A DNA stretch of 35,116 nucleotides from the NCBI GenBank assembly GCA_012728375.1, contig JAAYFF010000031.1:1-35116 (forward strand), read 5' to 3'. Below are positions 1 to 7,323 of the stretch, one piece after another. Position numbers and translations under genes: made by a program. The notes beneath the pieces are model-generated. The model searched no databases, was not told the DNA's origin, and was given only the letters and a program-made list of their open reading frames with translations. How positions within the stretch are numbered: position 1 is the first letter of the stretch; each line of letters opens with the position of its first letter. The stretch comes from Bacillota bacterium. GTDB taxonomy: Bacteria > Bacillota > Dethiobacteria > DTU022 > UBA8154.

Positions 1-68
1 CCTGTTTCTTGACACTCCTTAATAATCAGCTCTTTGAATTCATCACTATACTGTTTGTTGTTTTTCAT
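1..68 (-). CDS. IS3-family transposase OrfA, N-terminal fragment running off the window
   Basis: Reading leftwards from the ATG at 68-66, the 22 complete codons before the window edge begin MKNNKQYSDEFK. This matches the usual start of IS3/IS911-type OrfA proteins, whose helix-turn-helix domain binds the element's ends. A strong ribosome binding site (GGGGGGTAGG) lies just upstream, at about 75-84. The rest of the gene, and any OrfB, would lie beyond position 1. The gene sits directly behind the truncated permease gene in the same orientation, so the element probably inserted into that permease. The family call rests on about 22 residues only. Confidence 0.6.
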   Translation of the reverse strand, partial: MKNNKQYSDEFKELIIKECQET

Positions 69-135
69 TAAAACCTACCCCCCAATAAAATGTTAACATA
101 TTAAACGTGTTTTCTCCAAGTTCTTTGGGGGGCTA
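69..135 (-). mobile_element. Probable left end of the IS3-type element and insertion junction
   Basis: The permease reading frame loses its family resemblance after about position 135 and stops at 93-95. The transposase start codon follows at 68. The element's left terminal repeat and the junction with permease DNA must therefore lie within roughly 69-135. A TGTTAACA palindrome at about 90-97 is compatible with the TG start of IS3-type ends. The exact boundary and target duplication cannot be set without the right end. Confidence 0.4.
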
Positions 136-311
136 AAAAGCGCCGCGACCAGAATGATAAACAATACAACAGGAATAAACATTAATAGAGCTTCAAAATT
201 AATGACAAAGCCTTCTATATATCCGCTAAACCAGCGGAAAACAGGACGAAAATTAGTGCGTAAAAACAATACGATAAAATCTGCCCAATCACTAATCGGA
301 ATACGATACAT
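93..311 (-). pseudogene. Glycine betaine/proline ABC transporter permease, N-terminal remnant (OpuAB/ProW-like)
   Basis: The preserved part begins MYRIPISDWADF, followed by a hydrophobic segment. This is the characteristic start of ProW/OpuAB permeases, which form the membrane channel of the betaine importer. Only about 72 residues remain, against roughly 280 in the family, and none of the core transport helices or the EAA loop is present. The last dozen or so residues look foreign and end at the stop at 93-95, next to a transposase gene. I choose the ATG at 311 because it gives the normal family start. It overlaps the 3' end of opuAA by 20 bases, typical of translational coupling. Two earlier in-frame ATGs, at 323 and 335, are possible. 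The importer should be non-functional unless another permease copy exists elsewhere. Confidence 0.75.
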
Positions 312-1503
312 TGTTGTTCTCATCTCCCTTGGCAATTAAACCTGACAGGACGGATACACGAACAATAATGCCCAACAGTTTCCTGTTTTCATTGACAACA
401 GCTATGGGCACCTTAGCTGTAATAGCCATGGGGATTAGATCCAGCAAGGTGACATCCGGCGATGTGAGCGGTATATCTTCGTCGATAATATTTCTTAAAT
501 CTTTCTCCTTCTTATTCACAGCTTCAACAGCCCGGTCAACTGTAACAATACCCCGCAGGGTTCGCCCTTCCCCAACAACAAAAATGCTGGACAACTCTTC
601 TTCTTTCATCTTCCGCAAAGCAAGCCGCGGCCCGTCGGTTTCTTTGACAAGAGCGCTCGGCCGAATCATGATATTTTCTGCCTTTAACACCCGGGAACGA
701 TCCACACCATTAACAAAGTTTGCCACATACTCGGTGCAAGGAGTGGTTAATATCTCCTCCGGGGTGCCGAGCTGGACAATCTGCCCGTCTTTCATAATAG
801 CGATGCGATCGCCCAGTTTAAGCGCCTCATCCAAGTCGTGCGTAATAAAAACTATTGTTTTTTGCATATTGGATTGCAATTCCGACAGCTCTTCCTGCAT
901 CTCCTTGCGAATTAGCGGGTCCAGAGCACTAAAAGGCTCATCCATCAACAAAATATCCGGATCAACAGCAAGTGCCCGCGCCAAACCGACCCTTTGCTGC
1001 ATCCCCCCGCTCAGCTGGTCGGGATATACTGATCCCCACTCTTTAAGTCCAACAGTTGCCAACACATCAAGGGCCCTTTCTTCACGTTCCTGCTTAGCCA
1101 TACCTTGTATCTCCAGCCCATAAGCAACATTTTGCAGAATTGTGCGATGAGGGAAAAGGGCAAATCTTTGAAAGACCATAGACATCTTTTTCTGTCTAAA
1201 AAGACGCAATTGTTCTGGAGATAAGTCGGTAATAACCTCACCGTCAATTAAAACCTCGCCGGCCGTCGGCTCAATTAGACGGTTCAGGCAACGCACCAGC
1301 GTTGATTTCCCGCTTCCGGAAAGGCCCATTACCACAAAAATTTCCCCTTGCTCCACCGAAAAAGAAACATCGCAGACCCCCACGGTATGACCCATTTTCT
1401 GCAGTAAATCTTCCTTGCTCATACCCGCCTTTAGTTTCTCCAGGGCTTTACCCGGCTCAGGACCAAAAATCTTATACAGTTTTCTTACCTCAATTTTGGA
1501 CAT
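292..1503 (-). CDS. opuAA: Glycine betaine/proline ABC transporter ATP-binding protein with CBS domains
   Basis: This is the cytoplasmic ATPase of an osmoprotectant importer of the OpuA/ProU type, about 403 residues and full length. Visible motifs are Walker A (GLSGSGKST), signature LSGGMQQRVGLARAL, Walker B (ILLMDEPFSALDP) and the switch histidine (FITHD). A C-terminal pair of CBS-like repeats (about residues 275-395) follows; in OpuA these sense ionic strength or bind nucleotides. The N-terminal stretch with GPEPGKALEKL is typical of this subfamily. The ATG at 1503 has AGAGGGG about seven bases upstream. A GTG two codons earlier is less well placed. The partner permease is truncated, and no substrate-binding protein is visible. 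Expression is probably controlled by the leader and terminator upstream. Confidence 0.93.
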   Translation of the reverse strand: MSKIEVRKLYKIFGPEPGKALEKLKAGMSKEDLLQKMGHTVGVCDVSFSVEQGEIFVVMGLSGSGKSTLVRCLNRLIEPTAGEVLIDGEVITDLSPEQLRLFRQKKMSMVFQRFALFPHRTILQNVAYGLEIQGMAKQEREERALDVLATVGLKEWGSVYPDQLSGGMQQRVGLARALAVDPDILLMDEPFSALDPLIRKEMQEELSELQSNMQKTIVFITHDLDEALKLGDRIAIMKDGQIVQLGTPEEILTTPCTEYVANFVNGVDRSRVLKAENIMIRPSALVKETDGPRLALRKMKEEELSSIFVVGEGRTLRGIVTVDRAVEAVNKKEKDLRNIIDEDIPLTSPDVTLLDLIPMAITAKVPIAVVNENRKLLGIIVRVSVLSGLIAKGDENNNVSYSD

Positions 1504-1531
1504 ATGCACCCCTCTCTTTAAAAAAGAAATC

Positions 1532-1572
1532 TTAAAAAAGAAAGCACTCTAACCAACAAGAGGTTAGAGTGC
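1532..1572 (-). terminator. Attenuator-like intrinsic terminator between the leader and opuAA
   Basis: On the minus strand a perfect 11-bp stem (GCACTCTAACC pairing with GGTTAGAGTGC, seven-base loop) is followed by TTTCTTTTTT. The terminator ends only about 30 bases before the opuAA start and about 230 bases after the promoter. A read-through decision here would therefore control opuAA expression. It carries no T-run on the plus strand, so it acts in one direction. Confidence 0.85.
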
Positions 1573-1799
1573 CTGAGCTTCGCCCCAATCCGACTCGCCC
1601 TAAGCCACAACAATTGTAGCCTACCACTGGCCCGCTTGAGCCAGCGGAAGCCCCAGTTCTCTTAGAGTTTTTCACTTGTAGTTTCCGCACGTTGACGGAA
1701 GTTTACTGCTATCCACCTCAAGAAAAAGAGACGTATAACAGCTCACAACCGGGCGTACTGCTACAAGCTACTTTACTTTAAGCAAACCGTTTTTTTTAT
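1573..1799 (-). ncRNA. Structured 5' leader of opuAA, class not recognised (candidate riboswitch or attenuator)
   Basis: About 225 transcribed bases between the promoter and the terminator carry nested pairings: 1626-1630 with 1653-1657 enclosing 1632-1636 with 1643-1647, and 1683-1687 with 1696-1700. The segment at 1760-1767 can pair over seven bases with either 1675-1681 or 1614-1620, two mutually exclusive long-range helices. This layout is expected of a regulatory RNA. I could not match it to the c-di-AMP (ydaO), cobalamin, glycine or T-box consensus. An alternative is that the segment derives from the 3' end or guide-RNA region of an IS200/IS605 element, which can look similar. Confidence 0.45.
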
Positions 1800-1805
1800 A
1801 AAAAA

Positions 1806-1834
1806 AGTCTATCATATTCTTTTTTACCTGTCAA
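1806..1834 (-). promoter_or_regulatory. Promoter for the opuAA leader
   Basis: On the minus strand a consensus TTGACA (1834-1829) is separated by 17 bases from TAGACT (1811-1806), a standard vegetative sigma-factor promoter. Transcription would start near 1799 and run through the leader. Confidence 0.7.
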
Positions 1835-1957
1835 AACGAAAAAATAGTATTTTAAAAAGGAAAAAGAAAGCCAGATAAAATTTTTTAGAGGTTTTTATCG
1901 GCAAGTGTCAAATTGTTTAATAATATTATCAATATTTTAACGCCGGGGGAATCCGTT

Positions 1958-2584
1958 ATGTCACAGAGCAGAAAAAATTATTGTCCGCTGGTAGAAAATT
2001 TTCCCGATGCTTTTGCCTGCTGCCGGACAGTCCTGGACTGCACCGGAAACCCGGTGAAATACATTATTCTCGAGGTAAACAAAGCCTTTGAAACTCTGAC
2101 CGGGATCACCGGAAGCAAATTAATAGGCAGCGAGATCGTTGAGGTACTTAAAACAATTGAAAACGCCGGCGTCGACTTTGATTGGAAAGGCCTGTTTGAC
2201 GGAATTTTTTTAAGCAAAAAAACCGTGCGGCAGGAGCTTAACCTTAAATCCCTTGACCGGTGCTATGAAGTGACTGCATATCTCGATACAGAGGATCGTT
2301 TAATAACTATCTTCAGGGACATTACCCCTTACAAGCTGACGGTAAAGGAATTACAGGAAAAAACACAGCACTTAAAAAAGCTTCTCAATTCACTTGATGT
2401 AGGGGTGTGGTCCCATTCATTGCCTGACGGCCGCCAATTGTTTGATAACCTTGCCTGCGAAAAAATATTTGGACGTCCTTACAAGGATTTCCTTGACGAT
2501 CCTTCTTTATATGAAAGAGTTATTCACCCGGATGACCAAAACCGCAACTTTATCAGCGAAGTGATTAAAAAGAAAAAACTATAA
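1958..2584 (+). CDS. Truncated PAS-domain protein without an output domain
   Basis: About 208 residues. Residues roughly 10-130 form a PAS domain ending in the usual FRDITPYK motif. A short coiled segment follows, then the first half of a second PAS domain (PAS_3-like, ending near IHPDDQ). The protein stops after a lysine run where that fold should continue. No kinase, GGDEF, EAL or sigma-54 interaction domain follows. PAS domains sense small molecules, redox or partners. I choose the ATG at 1958 because GGGGGA lies eight bases upstream; the frame is open a little further upstream. It could be a stand-alone sensor, but ending mid-domain suggests the decayed remainder of a larger sensor. The downstream sequence codes for an unrelated gene. 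Confidence 0.7.
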   Translation: MSQSRKNYCPLVENFPDAFACCRTVLDCTGNPVKYIILEVNKAFETLTGITGSKLIGSEIVEVLKTIENAGVDFDWKGLFDGIFLSKKTVRQELNLKSLDRCYEVTAYLDTEDRLITIFRDITPYKLTVKELQEKTQHLKKLLNSLDVGVWSHSLPDGRQLFDNLACEKIFGRPYKDFLDDPSLYERVIHPDDQNRNFISEVIKKKKL

Positions 2585-2612
2585 ATAGAAGGCGGAAGGA
2601 GACAACAACATT

Positions 2613-2936
2613 GTGCATCCCGTTAATCAGCTCAATTTACCCGGCACGGTCCTGATCATTTTCTTTATAGCCTTAAATATTTACAGTTTTTTTATCGTTT
2701 ATTTTGACAAAAAAAAAGCCATATATCACCGGTGGAGAGTATCTGAACGCAAGCTTTTTCTCCTGGCCCTGGCAGGAGGAGCAATAGGAATTTTTCTGGG
2801 GATGAAAGCGTTCCGCCATAAGACGAAACACTTCCTTTTTACTCATGGAATACCATTACTTATGATGCTCAATATTGTTATTTTTTATCTGTTAATAATA
2901 AACTCCTTCAATATCTTGCTTTTCCTTTTTTCATGA
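2613..2936 (+). CDS. DUF1294-family small membrane protein
   Basis: A 107-residue protein with about four hydrophobic segments. It carries the DUF1294 hallmark: a first helix ending in FDKKKA, then the W-R-SER-K-LFLLAL-GGA-G-LGMKAFRHKTKH pattern. The molecular function of the family is not established. The GTG at 2613 is preceded by GGAAGGAG at 2594-2601. It lies 28 bases behind the PAS gene in the same orientation and may share its transcript. It is complete in length for the family. Confidence 0.85.
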   Translation: MHPVNQLNLPGTVLIIFFIALNIYSFFIVYFDKKKAIYHRWRVSERKLFLLALAGGAIGIFLGMKAFRHKTKHFLFTHGIPLLMMLNIVIFYLLIINSFNILLFLFS

Positions 2937-3000
2937 ATCCGGTCAGCATTTTCCGGTTTTAAACCTGTATTTAATCATAAAATTTTTATACGGTTCATTA

Positions 3001-3029
3001 TTGACGGGGGCAGATTCCTGTGCTATAAT
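3001..3029 (+). promoter_or_regulatory. Promoter for the T-box leader and TRAP operon
   Basis: TTGACG at 3001-3006 and TATAAT at 3024-3029 are separated by 17 bases, giving a near-consensus vegetative promoter. Predicted transcription start is near 3036, immediately before the T-box stem I. Confidence 0.85.
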
Positions 3030-3039
3030 TTGAGTCAAA

Positions 3040-3412
3040 TTATAAATTAAAAGCAAAGATGATGACGGAGAGAAGTAGGCAGTTGACGGCCTTAAGAGAG
3101 CCGGGGGAACGGTGCGACCCGGCGGCCTAGATTGTTGAAATACACTCCTGAAGAGCAAACCGAAAGCCAGGGTTGTTTTTACCGGTCAGTAGGCTTTGAC
3201 GGAAACCTCCACCGTTACAAGGAGGGGGGTATAAGGCTGGATTGTTTCAGTCCGTACCTGGCACTGCAGAAAGAGAGCTGCTCTGTTATCAAGGGTACTA
3301 GGACATAGAAATTCCGGTCCGTACCCTTTAATGAGAGGGGCACATATGTGCTCAATCAGGGTGGTACCGCGTGAAGCCAAAGCTTCCGTCCCTAAGGGAT
3401 GGAAGCTTTTTT
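3040..3412 (+). ncRNA. T-box leader (tRNA-sensing riboswitch), probable tyrosine specificity
   Basis: The conserved T-box AGGGTGGTACCGCG is present at 3358-3371 and would pair with the acceptor end of uncharged tRNA. Upstream is a full stem I: the 5' strand with AGAGAAGUAG (about 3069-3078), the AGAGAG / GGTGCGA distal elements (about 3095-3117) and the specifier loop. The loop reads GAAATACACTCC. Other T-boxes place the codon directly before ACUCC, so the specifier here is UAC (3141-3143), tyrosine. Uncharged tRNA-Tyr should favour the antiterminator and switch on dctPQM. The T-box identity is firm; the codon assignment is read by eye. Confidence 0.92.
3380..3412 (+). terminator. Regulated intrinsic terminator of the T-box
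   Basis: AAGCTTCCGTCCC pairs with GGGATGGAAGCTT (one G-U pair, three-base loop) and is followed by TTTTTT. It lies directly after the T-box sequence, so antiterminator formation at 3358-3371 should prevent it from folding. Confidence 0.9.
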
Positions 3413-3441
3413 AATTAGATAGAATTGTAAAGGAGAGAGGA

Positions 3442-4539
3442 ATGATGAAAAGAAAGCATTTTAAAACTATAGCCTGTCTAACTTTGTTAATATTGCTTTT
3501 TGTCTTATCCGCGGGCTGTTCCCAGCCGGAAAGGGAACTTAGCGGGAGGGACCAGGAAAATGAAAATGCAGAAAGGATATCTCTGAATCTTCGCCTGGCG
3601 CATTTTTGGCCGGCGACACATCCTGCAGAGACAATTCTCGTTCAAGGCTGGGCTGATTTAGTTGATGAAGTGACAGATGGTCAAATTACCATAACCAGCT
3701 ATCCCGGTGAAACGCTGCTTACTTCAGCGGAAATATATGACGGAGTATGCACCGGAATAGCGGATATCGGTTTATCCTGTTTTTCCTATACAAGGGGCCG
3801 CTTCCCCTTGCTGGAGGTTTTTGAACTTCCAGGCATTGTTTACAACAATTCCAAAGCAGCTAGCAAGGTGGCCTGGGAGGGCATCAAGGAACTGAACCCT
3901 GCTGAAGTGCAGGATACAAAACTGTTGATGGTTCTTACGACAGGCCCGGGGGATCTTTTTACAAAAACCCCGGTAAAAACCCTGGAAGATTTAAAAGATC
4001 TCGAGATCAGGGCAACAGGATTGTCGGCTAAAACTCTGGAGATGCTCGGGGCTACCCCCGTAGCCATGCCTCAAGCGGAAGCTTATGAAGCTTTATCAAA
4101 GGGGGTTGTTCAGGGAAACCTAGCTCCCCTGGAGGTCCTGCAGGGTTGGAGACACGCGGAAGTTATCGATTATATCACGCTGACTCCCTTCCTCTACAAT
4201 ACCCTCTTTTTTGTTACGATGAATTTGGATGTTTGGAATTCAATACCTCCCCACCTGCAGGAGGCTATCACAGAAGCAACCGAAAAATTTTTTGACGAAA
4301 AGGCCATCGGCCTTTGGGATATGCAAAATGAATCCGGGCTTGAATTTGCTGTTAATGAATGCAACTGTGAAATAATTGAACTTACTGACGAAGAACAGGC
4401 AAAGTGGATAGATCTCGTCAAGCCCGTCCAGGAAGATTTTATTAAAGAAATGGCCTCGAAAGGTCTAGATGGCGCAGGAGCCCTGCAACTGGTGAAAGAA
4501 CTGGCAGATAAATATAACGGCCTTTATCAAGGCAGATAA
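3442..4539 (+). CDS. dctP: TRAP transporter substrate-binding lipoprotein (DctP family)
   Basis: The extracytoplasmic receptor of a TRAP transporter, about 365 residues. It begins with a basic N-terminus, a hydrophobic segment and a lipobox-like SAGC with Cys26, so it should be a membrane-anchored lipoprotein. The mature part shows the DctP fold pattern (HFWPATHP near residue 54), and IRATG contains the conserved arginine (Arg190) that usually binds a carboxylate. Two adjacent ATG codons at 3442 and 3445 follow AGGAGAGAGG. It is the first gene behind the tyrosine T-box. DctP receptors bind organic acids, including some amino and aromatic acids. With this regulation, tyrosine or an aromatic precursor is the best guess, but the ligand is inference. 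Confidence 0.92.
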   Translation: MMKRKHFKTIACLTLLILLFVLSAGCSQPERELSGRDQENENAERISLNLRLAHFWPATHPAETILVQGWADLVDEVTDGQITITSYPGETLLTSAEIYDGVCTGIADIGLSCFSYTRGRFPLLEVFELPGIVYNNSKAASKVAWEGIKELNPAEVQDTKLLMVLTTGPGDLFTKTPVKTLEDLKDLEIRATGLSAKTLEMLGATPVAMPQAEAYEALSKGVVQGNLAPLEVLQGWRHAEVIDYITLTPFLYNTLFFVTMNLDVWNSIPPHLQEAITEATEKFFDEKAIGLWDMQNESGLEFAVNECNCEIIELTDEEQAKWIDLVKPVQEDFIKEMASKGLDGAGALQLVKELADKYNGLYQGR

Positions 4540-4588
4540 TTAATGAAAGAAAACATTTTAATTTAAAAAGGAGAGAAGGAGAACAGTT

Positions 4589-5080
4589 ATGGATAAATGC
4601 GAAAAATTTATCGGCAAAATAACAGAGTTTCTGGATCAAATTGCCGGACTGGCAATACTGGCAGTAATGCTTTTGACCGTGGCCAATATTCTTTTAAGGG
4701 TAACCGTGGGAACTCCCATCCTCGGTACCTATGAATATATCGGTTTTCTAACGGTAATAATTATCGGTCTGGCCCTGGCCCACTGCGCCTTCCAAAACGG
4801 CCATATTGCCGTAGAGTTTATTATGGATAAATTTCCTGAAAAAGCAAGATTGCCTATCGACTTTTTTACCCATCTGCTGTCCGTTATCTTTTTAGCGCTC
4901 GCTTCGTTTCACATTGCCCTGTATGCAAGGAGCATGGTCTTGACGGGCGTGGTTTCCCCGACGACCCAAACGCCCTTCTATCCGTTTGTTTATCTGGCTG
5001 CTCTGGGTCTGGCAGCGCTGTGCGCAGTCTTATTGGTCAGGATGCTCAAAATAACTCAAAAGGTGAAAACCCATGAATGA
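4589..5080 (+). CDS. dctQ: TRAP transporter small permease (DctQ family)
   Basis: A 163-residue membrane protein with four predicted helices (roughly residues 17-37, 51-71, 90-110 and 130-152). It shows the DctQ pattern, including TYEYIGFL and the HCAFQNGHIAVE region after helix 2. DctQ pairs with DctM to form the Na+- or H+-coupled permease. The ATG at 4589 is preceded by AAGGAGAGAAGGAG. It follows dctP by 49 bases and overlaps the start of dctM by eight bases, so the three genes form one operon. The final MKTHE-like tail is cytoplasmic. Confidence 0.93.
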   Translation: MDKCEKFIGKITEFLDQIAGLAILAVMLLTVANILLRVTVGTPILGTYEYIGFLTVIIIGLALAHCAFQNGHIAVEFIMDKFPEKARLPIDFFTHLLSVIFLALASFHIALYARSMVLTGVVSPTTQTPFYPFVYLAALGLAALCAVLLVRMLKITQKVKTHE

Positions 5081-6383
5081 GATAACTACAGGTATTTTAT
5101 CAATTATACTCTTTTTCGTCTTGCTCGGTTTTAAAATGCCTATTGCTTATGCCATGGCCCTGGCGGGGTTTTTAGGTTTCAGTTATATCGTCTCCCCTGC
5201 GGCAGCATTCAGGGTCGTATCCAAGGATATTTATACTACTTTTTCCTCATATACCTTAAGCGTTATCCCCATGTTCGTATTTATGGGTTTTATAGCCTAC
5301 TATTCGGGTATTGGCTCGCGCATCTACAACTTTGCCTACAAATTAATCGGCCATCTACCCGGCGGGCTTTCCATTGCCACTCAGGTAACATGCGGGCTGT
5401 TCGGCGCGGTATGCGGCTCCAACACGGCAACAGCAGCAACTATCGGTGCAATTGCCATACCTGAAATGAAAAAGTATAAGTATAACGACAGCTTATCCAC
5501 AGCCAGCGTTGCAGCAGGAGGAGCACTGGGAATTCTTATCCCGCCAAGCGTTATTTTCATCGTTTATGGGATTGCCACGGAACAATCCGTCGGCAGCCTC
5601 TTCCTGGCAGGAATACTTCCAGGAGTGCTGCTCATGGGTTTATACATGCTGACAGTATATATTCTGGCAAAGAAAAATCCCCTTCTCGCCCCACCCGGGC
5701 CAAAATATTCCTGGAAGGAAAGACTTGAGTCTTTACAGGGTGGGATCTGGGAAGTTGCTATAATCTTTGCCCTTGCACTGGGGGGGCTTTTCCTGGGATG
5801 GTTTACACCGACCGAATCCGGGGCTGTGGGAGCTTTTGGCATATTGATCCTTACTTTACTGGAAAAACAGCTCACTTTTGAAGGATTGAAAAAAGCGTTA
5901 TCAGATTCCACGAGGACAACGGCAATGATCATGCTGCTCGTGGCGGGAGCGGTAATTTTCGGCAGATTGATGGCTGTTAGCCGTATTCCTTTTGAACTGG
6001 CCAATTGGGCGGGAAACCTGCCGTTGCCGCCCTATGCGATTATGACTATCATCCTGGCAATCTACTTTGCCCTGGGCTTTTTCATCGATGCTTTAGCCCT
6101 CGTCCTGTTAACCATCCCTATTTTTTATCCGGTAGCGGTCAATGTGCTTGGCTACGATCCTATCTGGTTCGGGGTAATTATTGTCCTGGTGGTGGCAATG
6201 GGAGTTATAACCCCTCCGGTGGGAATGAATGTCTACGTTATTAAAGGAATAGTTCCCGACATAGCCCTTGAGACAATATTCCGGGGCATCTGGCCTTTTG
6301 TGGGGGCGCTGGCAGTGTGCATTTTTCTTTTAATCGCTTTCACGCCCATCGCCACCTTTTTGCCGGAACTATTATCCAAGTGA
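5073..6383 (+). CDS. dctM: TRAP transporter large permease (DctM family)
   Basis: A 436-residue polytopic protein with about twelve helices, full length for DctM. It carries family motifs such as GFKMPIAYAMALAG near the start, GLFGAVCGSNTATAATIG around residues 105-125, GGALGILIPPS around 150, and the internal second repeat ending in MGVITPPVGMNVYVI. It provides the ion-coupled transport path for ligand delivered by the DctP lipoprotein. It starts inside the end of dctQ (eight-base overlap). The operon ends here, facing the convergent phosphatase gene only 12 bases away. No strong terminator is visible in that gap. Confidence 0.95.
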   Translation: MNEITTGILSIILFFVLLGFKMPIAYAMALAGFLGFSYIVSPAAAFRVVSKDIYTTFSSYTLSVIPMFVFMGFIAYYSGIGSRIYNFAYKLIGHLPGGLSIATQVTCGLFGAVCGSNTATAATIGAIAIPEMKKYKYNDSLSTASVAAGGALGILIPPSVIFIVYGIATEQSVGSLFLAGILPGVLLMGLYMLTVYILAKKNPLLAPPGPKYSWKERLESLQGGIWEVAIIFALALGGLFLGWFTPTESGAVGAFGILILTLLEKQLTFEGLKKALSDSTRTTAMIMLLVAGAVIFGRLMAVSRIPFELANWAGNLPLPPYAIMTIILAIYFALGFFIDALALVLLTIPIFYPVAVNVLGYDPIWFGVIIVLVVAMGVITPPVGMNVYVIKGIVPDIALETIFRGIWPFVGALAVCIFLLIAFTPIATFLPELLSK

Positions 6384-6395
6384 CGAACTATATAT

Positions 6396-7190
6396 TTAAC
6401 CATCCTTTTTTTTCTCATCCACGCTTTTTATTCCGGCCAAAATATGCCTGCAGATCTCTCTGTTACCGGCGATAAGGGAAACACCCCTTTTTTCCGTTAA
6501 AAAGATAACTTCGCCCCCTGCCTCCCTGACCAACAAAACGCCTGCCTCCACATCCCATGGGCTCAGGTTCAGTTCCCAGTACCCGTCAAGCCTACCGGCG
6601 GCAACGCAGGCCAAATCGTACGAAGCTGCTCCCATTCGCCGCAGTCCCCTGACCAGAGGGACAAAGTATGAAAAGTAGTCGGCATTGTTATCTTTGTGAA
6701 CGGCCCGGTCGTAAGGAAAGCCCGACGCCAGAATGCTGTCCTGCAGCCGGGTTTTCGAGGAAACGTGAATTTCAGAGCCGTTCAGACGGGGTTTTTGTCC
6801 TTTAATTACTGCAAACATTTCATCAAGCATCGGCTGGTAGATGACTCCAAGGACTGTTTCATCGCGAAAGCGCAGAGCAATGGAGATGGTAAAAATGGGA
6901 ATACCCTGATTGTAATTGACCGTCCCGTCCAGGGGATCGATCACCCACGTATATTCCGATTTTCTTCCCGTCCTGCCGCTCTCTTCCGCATAAATTTCGT
7001 GGCCGGGATACTTCTCGTTCACCCGGGACAAAAGATATTGTTCCGACAGTTCATCCACCTCAGTAACCAAATCAATAGCAGAGCTCTTTGTGTGCACAGT
7101 ATGTTTTTCCCCAAATTTTTCCTTTTGAATTTTCCCAATTTCTCTGGCCCAGCGACATGCATCCGCCAAAACTTCTTGCAAATCGAGCAT
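6396..7190 (-). CDS. Inositol monophosphatase family protein
   Basis: A 264-residue Mg2+-dependent, Li+-sensitive-type phosphatase. Visible motifs are the EESG metal ligand, the family signature WVIDPLDGTVNY (Asp ligands and catalytic Thr), and the C-terminal WDVEAGVLLVREAGG. Members hydrolyse inositol-1-phosphate, fructose-1,6-bisphosphate, NADP or PAP; the sequence alone does not decide which. I choose the ATG at 7190 because GAAGGAG sits eight bases upstream. The frame is open for a further 63 codons upstream, but those codons lie in a typical intergenic region. The gene is divergent from the ymdB-like gene, with about 130 bases of shared promoter region. Confidence 0.9.
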   Translation of the reverse strand: MLDLQEVLADACRWAREIGKIQKEKFGEKHTVHTKSSAIDLVTEVDELSEQYLLSRVNEKYPGHEIYAEESGRTGRKSEYTWVIDPLDGTVNYNQGIPIFTISIALRFRDETVLGVIYQPMLDEMFAVIKGQKPRLNGSEIHVSSKTRLQDSILASGFPYDRAVHKDNNADYFSYFVPLVRGLRRMGAASYDLACVAAGRLDGYWELNLSPWDVEAGVLLVREAGGEVIFLTEKRGVSLIAGNREICRHILAGIKSVDEKKKDG

Positions 7191-7323
7191 TTTCATTTCT
7201 CCTTCATGTAATATCCCGTTACAAATATTGTTGTAATAAGGAAAGTTTCTATACTGCACTGGCTTTCTCAAATACTTTTCTGCTACAATAGAGAAAATTT
7301 CTTTCAAAAAAGGCGGGATTTGT

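Noticed and set aside
311-1123. 270-codon plus-strand reading frame opposite opuAA
   Set aside because: It is antisense to a well-conserved ATPase gene and is rich in serine and arginine without a recognisable domain, as expected of a chance shadow.
1573-1799. opuAA leader as a c-di-AMP (ydaO) riboswitch
   Set aside because: Gene context would fit, but the conserved core bases I know for that class are not present in the expected order.
2938-2960. Possible terminator behind the DUF1294 gene
   Set aside because: Only a four-base CCGG stem is visible before a short T-run, too weak to annotate.
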